From NCBI GenBank assembly GCA_009760885.1, contig CM019696.1, positions 41,172,267 through 41,236,266 on the forward strand: a DNA stretch of 64,000 nucleotides. Reading direction: 5' to 3'. The DNA comes from Achatina immaculata (Eukaryota > Mollusca > Gastropoda > Stylommatophora > Achatinidae). Shown here in pieces: positions 50,001 to 62,000 of the stretch. The notes beneath the pieces are model-generated. The model was not told the DNA's origin. It was given only the letters and a program-made list of their open reading frames with translations, and ran no database searches. Position 1 is the first letter of the stretch; each line of letters starts with the position of its first letter. The position numbers and the translations under genes are program-made.

Positions 50001-53000
50001 AGAAAAGATACTGAAATCCACAGAAGTCAGGAAAACAAACTCATGTACTGCTGTAGTTCAGAGCAGTATCAGAAAAGTGAAATATAAAAGTAATAATTTT
50101 AATTATTTATTTTTTTTCTTTTCTTTTTGCACAGTGTATAAAATTTCATGCATGACATGATTTGTCTGAGTGTGCCACTGTGCAGCTTAGAGAGAACATT
50201 GCATGTTAATATAAAAACATTTTAGAGATATGTGTAATTAGTCTAGATATGTTAGTATGAAAAAATAATAATGGCTCATTTTTATATATATATATATGAT
50301 GTTTCCTTTTCTTTTAGTTTCCTAAATTACTGAATTTATATATTGTGTAATTTTCAGCACTATTATTGAAGGTCTTCAGCAGCGCCATTCGACACTCTGC
50401 GACTTCCTTTTGTCATCAGACCCCAGCGTTTGCGTTTGTGCCTTGCGTTTAATGAATATGGTTGGGTTCCCTGCAGATCTGAGCATAGCACTTCTTACGA
50501 GACTTTGTGGGGTGATTTCTTTGACTCTTTTTGCCTCCCTTCATGTGAGAGTACTAAACGGAGGCAAGTTGTTAGTTTAATGGTTTATTGCTATTTATGT
50601 TTTGGCACCCCTGAAATAGTATTGGCGCCAACTAAGATGGTTTTCTACCGGTTTGATCATTGTCTACTTGTGGAGTACAGTTTGAACTTATACATTTCTT
50701 CTTGTTGTTGGTGTTCTAACAATCACCTAATTTTCTATATTATACACTGAGAAAATACAACAAGACACCCAGGCTTCCAACTCCACAAATATAATACAAA
50801 TACAACAGCTTAACATAACTTGGCAGTCTTCCAACCTCAACAACTGGTCAACAATGAGAATTCCAACAAAGCCAATTGGTGTAGTATATCATCAGACCAC
50901 GCACATTTATTAATGGACAAAAATGAGGGTGAAAATCATGAATGATGGAAACATCGCCATCAGGCTGAACAAGAATTACATTAACAGTGCCCGGCGAGAG
51001 AGGACTCTCCCCATATGGACGAAAACCTTACAATGTACTAATACACAAAAAAAATCAATACTTACAACATTATCAACAAAACCTCAACCAACACAGGAAA
51101 AACTAATTCTTCCATCTCACTACCAACAAATTGCCACTGGTAAAAACTCTTCCTAAACGAGATTCCAATTTGCAATAAAACTACTAAATTTCTTCCTACA
51201 TCACAAACCAATAAAACTCCTGATACAACAAACAAGTAAGGCTTTCTCTACCACATACTAGAGTCAATCACACAACCTTTCTCTGACACATTCTGACCAA
51301 AGACTAACTTTCTCAGCCCATGCATACCTCCCGCTCAACTCAACCACGTGACTTCGAATTTTCTCAAACCACGTGCTTGGCACATGGTGATGAACTGTGG
51401 TCTACCAGACCACAACTACAGGGCTATACACAATACACTCTGTACAGAATTGTTATTCTGTTACATTAGATGTATGTCAGATATCGTTTATGTATTTGTG
51501 GAGACGAATTTTATGCATTGAGAGGAAAAAAAATGAAGCAGTTTATTTGTGATAATGAACAAAGGAAGTTATTTTTTTCACTCAGTTAAAAATGAAATAA
51601 TGCCATCAGGAAAAGAGTAACTGTAATGTCAGTATTAAGCTACATCCAGAATTGGCAAATTAAATGATTTGTTTGCATTAATTGACTGTCTCTGGACGTC
51701 ATGTCATAGAAAGTGCCACTAATCCAGGCACCAACGCTGAGAATAAAGAGAAATAGGGAGAAGCCAACTCGACAAAAGATGAACAGATAGAATAGCAAAA
51801 ATCTTAAATGTCTCATTGTATGAAGCAAACCATGAAGGCCAGTCAGTAAGTCTATGCTTCACACACACCATAAACCTGAGGATGTAGACAAGACTGCATA
51901 TCATGCCTGACACTGTTGATGCTTATGTTGGCTTTGCCTGCAGGGAGTGAAGTTCAAAGTAACAGTGATGCAACAGTGAATATAATATGAATTTCCACAT
52001 CATATGATCACTGTAAAATCCCCATTTCCATGCCATTAAGGCATACTGGGTATGGAGTGTTATGTCCATATTTTCTTGACCTTTGGCACATGAAAGTGTG
52101 ATGTGTTCAGTATCATGCCTTTGTTGAAGGTTTTTAAATGAGGGATATTGAGTATAATAACTTTTTTTTTTTCCTGCCTTTCAGGTGCTACGAAACTGAA
52201 CAGAATGACACAGCTCTGCATGTCTTGTATAGAGCAACTTAGTGGTCTCCCTTTTACTCGAAGTCTGTTAATCCATTATCTGGTTGAAGGAGCAGTTCAG
52301 AAGGTGAGTTTAAGACAGTCATGTGTACTAGTCCTTGGACAAAAAGTATTATATGTAGGCAGAGATATCTGTAAGAACCATAAGAATCAGTGAGTTTCTG
52401 GATTTGTATAATTTTATGGTACAAATGAGGTTAATTTTCTGGGCTTGAAGCCGAACTGAGTTCGTAGGTAAATAAGAATATATTTTCCTTCACTGAGTCA
52501 TGTAGTCCCAGAGATCAGCTGCTGAAATGAGATTGTAGAATTTTTTCTTTTAAGATTTTTTTTTTTTCCAAAGAAAAATTGTTTGAGTCCACTTGTGTTA
52601 TAGTTTTCATTTACCTTCATCACTGATAAAATATATGGACTTTACAAACAGTTCAGTGTTCATCTCTATGTACAAACAGTTCAGTGTTCATCTCTATGTA
52701 CAAACAGTTCAGTGTTCATCTTTATGTACAAACAGTTCAGTGTTCATCTCTATGTACAAACAGTTCAGTGTTCATCTCTATGTACAAACAGTTCAGTGTT
52801 CATCTCTATGTACAAACAGTTCAGTGTTCATCTCTATGTACAAACAGTTCAGTGTTCATCTCCGTGAACTTCTGCAGCTGCATCTCCACTCAGGTCCTTC
52901 AATTTCAGCTGTAGAGCTAATCTTGGATACTTATTTTCAGCTGTAGAGCTAATCTTAGATATTTATTTTCAGCTGTAGAGCTAATCTTGGATATTTATTT

Positions 53001-56000
53001 TCAGCTGTAGAGCTAATCTTGGATACTTATTTTCAGCTGTAGAGCTAATCTTGGATATTTATTTTCAGCTGTAGAGCTAATCTTGGATACTTATTTTCAG
53101 CTGTAGAGCTAATCTTGGATATTTATTTTCAGCTGTAGAGCTAATCTTGGATACTTATTTTCAGCTGTAGAGCTAATCTTGGATATTTATTTTCAGCTGT
53201 AGAGCTAATCTTGGATATTTAATTTCGGCTGTAGAGCTAATCTTGGATATTTAATTTTGGCTGTAGAGCTAATCTTGGATATTTAATTTCAGCTGTAGAG
53301 CTAATCTTGAATATTTAATTTCAGCAGTAGACCTAAATCTTATATATTTAATTTCATCTGTAGTTCTAATCTAGTATATTTAACTTCAGCAATAGTTCTA
53401 GTCTAGTACATATAACTTCGGCAGTAGTTCTAATCCTAGAACATTTAATTTCTGCAACAGGACTGTGGTAAAGCCAGAGTTTCTCAGTACCAATTATCCA
53501 GCCTCCTATAGGCCACAGTTAGAAGACATAAAGAATATTTTCTATGGTAACAGCATTGGATAAAGAGAACACATAGAGGATTCTCATACAGAAGAGGGAC
53601 CCACAATCAAGAAAAAGTTGAGAAACCCTGGCCTGGTCTACATTTTCATTTAAGACAGCAGTTATCAAAGTGGTTCCTCCAGAGGTGATGGGTAGATCTG
53701 GAGGGGGGGGGAATGAACAAAAGAGGATGTCAGAACCAGTTGAGTAGAAAATATTTTTGGGAATGCCAGAGTTGTGGTAGTAGCCCATAAAAGGTTTGAG
53801 AACCACTCATTTAAAATATTTCTCAAGGGAAAAGCATAAATTCAGCATTTTACTCTGTGCATTTTTTCAGGATCACTGTCACCTCTTTGGTGGAAGATGG
53901 TCCCAGACCACTTTCTTGTCATCATTATCTGCTGCAGGACTGTCTTCCTCCAGCAGCGCGCCTGACACAGTTTCTCTTTTAGATGAGAATCGGCAGCAGA
54001 GTCTCTCTATAGCCCTCCCAAGATTTCATTCTAGTGTCTACCATGGAGGTGTGATCAGACAAATGGAGAAGTTACAGAATGAAGGAAAACCATTGCCGCA
54101 TGTGAGTTGTGTTATGTGTGTCCTTAATGAAGAAATGATGGTTATTTTTTTTTTTCTTTCAGCTAGTCTGGAACCAACACAAGTTCTTTATTCTTGAGAA
54201 TGATATCTGATGTTTTCTTCATTCTCTAATAGCAGTGTGTACAGTGCTGTGTGGTGTGCCTCACCTTGTGGGCAGACATCCTTCATCTTCAGAGGTGTTT
54301 TTTCAGACATTGGTGTGTCATGTAGCAATTTCTGTGTCAGGGTTGGCTGGAAGATGTTGTTAGTGAAAGTTGACTGGAGGGTCAATTATTAGTGGTGAAA
54401 ATCAACCGAAGGTTGCTGGTTAAAAAAAAAAAAATATCTGCTGGAGGATTCTCGTAGCAAGTAACAGACCCATAGTCTTGTCAACATTCACTAACATACT
54501 CATGCCTCTTCGCTCATTGATTTTGTTTATGCAGTAATGGCATATTTTGTGGATTTATGATAGATTCTTCCCACTGGATATGTGGATATGTTCTTTTATT
54601 ATTTGTAAGACATCTAATTTCCCATTTCTAAAATCTAAAGAGACTTCTCCCTTTGTGTCTTATTCTTTTATTTATTAAACTAACTCATTTTCATTAATCT
54701 CATTACAGCAATTTTTTTTAAGTAACTAGATTTTTCATCATTAGATGTACTCTATTTTTTTTCTCTTATTTTGTTTGTGTTTCATTATTATTATTATTTT
54801 TCTCTAGGACCTCGTATCCAGAAATTGTCTAACATTTATAGAGACACTGTGGTTTTGTAGCCTGGATATGAAAGAACCATTCAGACAACAGGCAACTCAG
54901 AATCCCACAAGTAACAGTGAAGAACAGATGGAGACAGATCAGCCATGTTCATCATACAGTGTACGGTTTGTTCTGTCAGCTGCATAGTGGATTGTTTCAC
55001 ATCTTCAGTGTCAGTTAATGTCATTTTACAATGGCTTGTATTTTGAAGTAGTAGATAATGTTATTTCACATTGCTTCACATTTTATTATATAATATACCA
55101 TGTGTTCCATTGGCTTATTATATTTGTGTCATTTGACCTTCAGCTTGTCACCCGTTGCGTCAGCGAAAGTTCAGCACGTACTCTGGGCTGCATAATTGTG
55201 GATATCCTTACCCTGGACTCTCTGTACAACGATGTTCACTGGCAGGACCCAGATTTCCGCAAGGTGACCACAGAGAGGTACAACCAGTTAATTCTTCACT
55301 GACTTCCTCTAGTGAAATCCTTCAGCAGCTCTAGTAAAACTCATTCAACACAGGCAAACTCATCTCTTCTAGTAAACTCATTCAACAGAGAATAACTCTT
55401 CTAGTAAACAGAGGATAACTTGTAAACTCATTCAACAGAGGATAACTCATCTCCTCTAGTAAACTCATTCAGCAGAAGATAATTCATCCCCTCTAGTAAA
55501 CTCATTCAGCAGAAGATAATTCATCCCCTCTAGTAAACTCATTCAAGAGAGGCTAACTCATCTCTTAAAAAAATTAAGATCTTCAGTAAACTCATTTAAC
55601 AAATGTTAACTCACCTCTTCTGGTGAACGAAGTTAATAGAAGTTAACATTCATTTCAGAGATACTCTGGTATGGAAGAGACTAGAATTACTGCCCTTGCT
55701 TTGGAATGTCATTCAGGAGTTTAGTTCAAGTATGTGCATGTTTTGTTTAGTTCATTTATGTATGGGTTCAAGGATGTTCATCTTTTGTGCTTATTTAAAT
55801 CAAGTATGTATATGAGGGAAATTAAAAGGAGGACATCTATCGCTCTTCAGAAAGTAAATCAAATAAAGAATCTGTGGAGAGGAGCAGACAGAACCACAAA
55901 AATAAGATTTTTAAGGGCATGCATCTTTCCCATAGCAACATATGCCTGTGAGACCTGGACACTTAACAAAACAGCTGAGAAACACATAAATGCCTTTGAA

Positions 56001-59000
56001 TGTAAATGCTACAGAAGGGTTCTCCAAATATCGTGGACACAAAAAAGAACAAATATATCTATACTACAAGAGCTTAATATTGAAGAAGGCTGGCTAGTGA
56101 AGAGGATTAAAGAGAGAAAACTGAAATATTTTGGACACATTAAACGTCATGATAATTTAGAGAAGACCATATTGGAAGGATACATAATGGGAAAAAGAAA
56201 AAGAGGAAGACCAAGACGAAGATGGCTGCAAGACATCGTTGACGATCTGGAAATGGATGCAACAGCAGCAGGCCATCTTGCTCACAACCTAGAGGCCTAC
56301 AGGAGTGCTGTTTGGGAATGAATGTATATGTTTGTTTAGTTCATTTATGTATGGGTTCAAGGATGTTCATCTTTTGTGCTTATTTAAATCAAGTATGTAT
56401 ATGTTTGTTTAGTTCAATTATGTATGGGTTCAAGGATGTTCATCTTTTGTGCTTATTTAAATCAAGTATGTATATGTTTGTTTAGTTCAATTATGTATGG
56501 GTTCAAGGATGTTCATCTTTTGTGCTTATTTAAATCAAGTATGTATATGTTTGTTTAGTTCAATTATGTATGGGCTTTGTGTTTATTTAGTTCAAGTATA
56601 TATAACCTCTGTGCTTATTTAGTTCACGTACGTACATTTTGTTTAATTCAGTTATGCATATATATATATTGTGCTTATTTAGTTCAAGTTTGTACATGTT
56701 TGTTTAGTTCAGTTATGTATGTGTTTTGTATTTATTTAGTTCTAGTATGTATAACCTGTGTTTATTTAGTTCAAGTATGTATGTTTTGTTTAGTTCAATT
56801 TTTTGTGTTTATTGTTGAATCATATAAAGTAATATTGATAAGATACTGAAATCTAGATCACTTTTTTTTTTAATATGATCTATGACAATTTATTGATGTT
56901 ATCAATGGGTATTTTCTGTGTTTTAAAATTGGTGTTTTGTCAGTGAGAAACTTTATGCTTTGACTATTACGTTTCTTTCATGAGCATTTGCTCCTAAATA
57001 TGTTCTTAGCACTTCACTGTTGCACCTGATGATGATCTTGGTGATGTTTTTGGTGACTGGTGGTGTTTGATGATTGGTGGTTAACTTTTGTTTTGGTGAT
57101 TGGCAATTACTGAGTTGCTATATGCTAAAATGCTATATTGAACCTGTTTTGTTATATGAAAGTGAATCATGGACAATAGGCAGATCTGCAGAAAAATCAT
57201 TGGAAGCAGCAGAAATGTGGTTTATTAGAAGGTTGTTGCAAATTCCCTGGACAGCAAAAACAACAAATGAAGAATGTATGAGAAGAACTGGAGAGACAAA
57301 AAAATTTTGTTAAAAAAATCTGAGAGAGACAATGTACTTTCAAATGACATACAATGAGAAGAGGGGGCATTGAAAATAATGCAAAAACAGGAAAAATAGA
57401 GGGAAGAAAAGCCAGAGGAAGACCAAGAGAAATGATACTGGACAGTCTGACGGGATGGTGTGAGAGGAGATCACCAACTGAGCTGATGGCCTGCATGAAG
57501 AGTCGTGTACTTTGGAGAAGCATAATAGCCAACGCCAGTCGGCACGGCACCTGATGATGATGATGAATTACTAAGTACTGTAGCTTAGTTTTTGCTTAGA
57601 GAAGACCGTCTTGGAAGGGTACATAATGGGAAGAAGAAAGAGAGGAAGACCAAGGCGAAGATGGCTGCAAGATATCGTTGATGATCTGCAAATGGATGCA
57701 TCAGCAGCAGGCCATCTTGCTCACAACTGAGAGGTCTTCAGGAGTGCTGTTAAGGAAGCAAAGTTCCGCAAGGGACATGCGAATGAGTGAATGAATGAAT
57801 GTAGCAGTGTAAAATTTTGGTTTTTTGGGGGAAATTGCTTAGAGGTACAATAAAATTTCATTGGAAAAAAAAAGTAAAGAAATTTTAAGAAGGGTAATAA
57901 TTACTATTTTTCCTTTCTCTTTATTTTTGTAATGGGTTACAACTGACAGGTGAACATTACTGATGAAGATGGCAGTAGAAAATAGATACTGACATAAAAA
58001 GATATTCAATGAGGTGGCCAACACTCAAGGTTGACAGTGAAGAGGTTTATCATAAGAATCTGAAAGCCCGGAGGAAGTTTTCTTCTGTATTTTCTCATTT
58101 GTCTTCCATGAACAGGCTGTGTATTTTTGTACTACCTGTCTCCGGTTTTGAGGTCTCTCGTGGCAGTCATTATGAACCACATGGAAGTGTCTAGAGAAAC
58201 CTACATGAAGAGGTGCCCCAGGTATCATGAAGTGGCTGTTAAACTGGTTTACTGTCTAGCTCAGGTGAGAACTTAGGAATGTTTTGGCTTTTGTAGGAGA
58301 GAGGATGAGTAATACTTGGTTAATATGCCAAATAATGACCAAAGAGACAAAGTTTTGTAGGAGAGGGGATGAGTAATACTTGGTTAATGTGACAAATAAT
58401 GACCAAAGAGACAAAGTTTTGTAGGAGAGGGGATGAGTAATACTTGGTTAATGTGACAAATAATGACCAAAGAGACAAAGTTTTGTAGGAGAGGGGATGA
58501 GTAATACTTGGTTAATATGCCAAATAATGACCAAAGAGACAAAGTTTTGCAGGAGAGGGGATGAGTAATACTTGGTTAATATGCCAAATAATGACCAAAG
58601 AGACAAAGTTTTGTAGGAGAGGGGATGAGTAATACTTGGTTAATATGCCAAATAATGACCAAAGAGACAAAGTTTTGTAGGAGAGGGGATGAGTAATACT
58701 TGGTTAATGTGACAAATAATGACCAAAGAGACAAAGTTTTGTAGGAGAGGGGATGAGTAATACTTGGTTAATATGCCAAATAATGACCAAAGAGACAAAG
58801 TTTTGCAGGAGAGGGGATGAGTAATACTTGGTTAATATGCCAAATAATGACCAAAGAGACAAAGTTTTGTAGGAGGGGATGAGTAATACTTGGTTAATGT
58901 GACAAATAATGACCAAAGAGACAAAGTTTTGCAGGAGAGGGGATGAGTAATACTTGGTTAATATGCCAAATAATGACCAAAGAGACAAAGTTTTGTAGGA

Positions 59001-62000
59001 GAGGGGATGAGTAATACTTGGTTAATATGCCAAATAATGACCAAAGAGACAAAGTTTTGTAGGAGAGGGGATGAGTAATACTTGGTTAATATGCCACATA
59101 ATGGCTAAAGAGACAAAATTTTGTATATTAAACAATGCAGCCACCATTTTTTAACTGGGAAATTATGCAATGCCTATTTTTAGCATATATAACAGTTTAA
59201 AATTATGAACTGCCACCTACAGAACAAAACCACGCAGCTGCAGTTATTTCATTTATTGTTGTTTTAAGAAGCAATTTAAATGGCTAGTAGCAGGAAAAAA
59301 AAAATTACAAATTAAATAATTGCAATCAAATGGTTCTGTTCCTTAGTTGGGAGCTCATAATTTTAAACTGCCATGAATGTCTTCTTCTGTGTTCTATATC
59401 TATATTCATTGTCTGGATAAATTGTGCAGTCTTTTGTAGTTCATGCCTTGTGCCCCTTAAAATTGTCTTCCAGTGTAGCTTCTTGTGGCCAGATCAGGTT
59501 TCAGGCTTCCTGTTATGATATGCTTTGGACAGTCAGAAAAATGCGTCTCAGGCCAATGCTGTACCAACCTGGTCACAACTGGCAGTGTTCCATGCATAGT
59601 CTGAAGAAGGCGGCTTGTTCTTGATGTGAGAGTTGTGGCATCTGATCATTAGATGGTGGGTTGTCCTGGTCAGTCCATAGCTTCTTGTACTGGTACTTGA
59701 TTGTGGTTTTGGCTTTCGTACAGTAAAGAACAGGACACCGTGTTTTTGAGATCTAACCATACAATGCTGTGTTCTGTTACTCAGGCATGATCTATCATCT
59801 CCAGATTGAGGAATAAAAAGATGACATCTGGCTGTCTCTCTTTGTTGATTATTCCTGGTACTTCTGTTAAAAGGACTATGTTTTGGGGTTGGATATTCTA
59901 CATTTCTGCATTCATGATTTTCTGGGGTGTTTGGGAGTATACCTGCTATGGATCTTCCTAGCTGCTAGGATAGATGGTTGAAGCTACCCTTTTTCACTCT
60001 GTTTTTGGTTCTCTCCAGAATCTGCTGATGTGATGGATGAGACCCATAAATGTCTAAAAATATGCATCACGTCATTTCCATAGTGACTGTGTTGTTTGAT
60101 TACAGTGTGCAATGTTGGTTTGTGGCTGGATGTTGTTCAGTAGGATAAGAGTTTAGGGAAGACAAATGTTTGTATTAAAATCAGTCACATCCCACTTCAT
60201 TATCTTCTGTTTTTAAATTTGTTGTTCAGAAATTTAAGAATTTTGTTTGCTACTGGGTTCCTTTGTTTTTTTATTTGTTGTAATTCTGTGTTGTAGGGAG
60301 GGTTAATACCACCACCACTGTCAAATGTGGCAGAGTTGTTTCCCTTCGTCAGCCCATATGAAGGTTATCTTCTCCTGCTGGCTTTGTGGAGATACATTAA
60401 GGTAACTTTTAAATATTTACTTTTGAGTGTAATATGCAATATATAACACATCAGTTACAGTCTTACAGTATTTGTCAGATTCATACTATGTCTCATTATC
60501 ATGTTACGAGTGTCTGCACACTTTCATTACAAAAATATTATAATTTAAACAAAGTATACGTTCATTAAGGAGTATTGTTATGTGAAACATTTCAAATGGC
60601 ATGAAGTTAGTGTCCCAGATAATGCAGGTATATTTTGTGTAGATACTATATATGTAAGTATCTTTTATGGATGAAAATACTTTTCCGGTTTTATCTGTGT
60701 ATCCTCATGTTTGGTTGGATGACAGACGGGTTATGTCAGCCATATATAATTCTTGATTAGAGTTTGTATCTCTCTCTCTCTCTGATCTGTGCCAATCAGG
60801 CATTGATCTTCAGTGATTTCCATAACCGTATATCCTTTGCTCTTTCTGTGTGATATGTGTTGAACTGTGCTCTGTATCAGGTATCTTGTTTCTCTGCCTT
60901 CCTCTGTACTTTTCTCCCTCCAGTTTTCCTGCTGTCACTTAGTGTTTCAGTTTGGCCCTTTCACAAAACACGTCCTACAAATCTGGACTGTCATATTCTG
61001 AATTGTGCTATAATTTCCCTCTCTTACCCGTCCTCACCTCTTCGCTTGTTTTCTTGGCTGTTTGTGGTATTCTCATCAGCCGTCTTAGGAAGCACATCTC
61101 TGCTGCTTCCGGTAGATTTTGAGTGCTCTTGGTTACTGTCCTTGCTTCCCATCTATAAAAGATTGCAGTTCAGTGTAACACTGAATAACTCTCTTTTTGA
61201 TATTCATGGACAGAATTGAGGCGGTGTAGGTGTGCTTTTTTTATGTTGATTCATGTATGAGCCCTTTCATTTTTCAGAGTAGTCAGTTGTTTTTGGGGTA
61301 CTTCATTCAGTGGTAGTTTGTCAAAATGATTAAATGTTTCATCATGTATTTGTTAAGGTATAATTGTATTTGTCAATAGTTTGTGGTTGTCTTTTGCTTG
61401 TGTGAGTTTATTGTTTATTTTTTGTTTCTGCAGAAGTGTTTTGTTTCCACTCTTGCAGCCTCATGTATATGTAGATGGTCTGGCTGGCTGAGTGGTTAGG
61501 AGCTTAGTCTGTTAATCTGGTAGTACCAGGCTCAAGTCCCAGCAGTGGAGGTTTTTTTTCTGGCATCACCACACCATCAGAAGGCTTCAGGGTCCACCAG
61601 CCTGTAAAACTGGGTACCAGAGAAATCTGGGGCTGGGCTTGATACTGACCACATCACACTTTCATGTGCCGAAGGTCTTGGAAGCATGGGACTAACATCG
61701 TATACCCAGTGTGCCTTAATGCATGGAGACGGGGGTTTTATCTTTACCTTTACCTTTTTATATGTAGCTGTTAATTTCAGAACAAGCTATAATTTTCATA
61801 TTGTACATGTTCGACAATCATGTATTTTCAGGATAATCCACCTTCAGAGTTTGAAAAAGAGGTCAGAAGTCGAAGTAAGTCACATTCAGTGTTTAGTGCT
61901 TGTCCGTGGAAGTTTTGTTGGCAGTGTTTAGTGCTTGTCCGTGGTAGTTTTGTTGGCAGTGTTTAGTGCTTGTCCGTGGAAGTTTTGTTGGCAGTGTTTA

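Noticed and set aside
50545..50550. GT donor CAT|GTGAGA for INTS5 exon 14
   Set aside because: It gives phase 0, and the following exon then hits a stop within five codons. The GC donor 19 bases later restores the frame.
61478..61560. Functional tRNA gene
   Set aside because: A- and B-box motifs are present, but the sequence continues into a SINE body found at other loci, and I cannot make out a complete cloverleaf.
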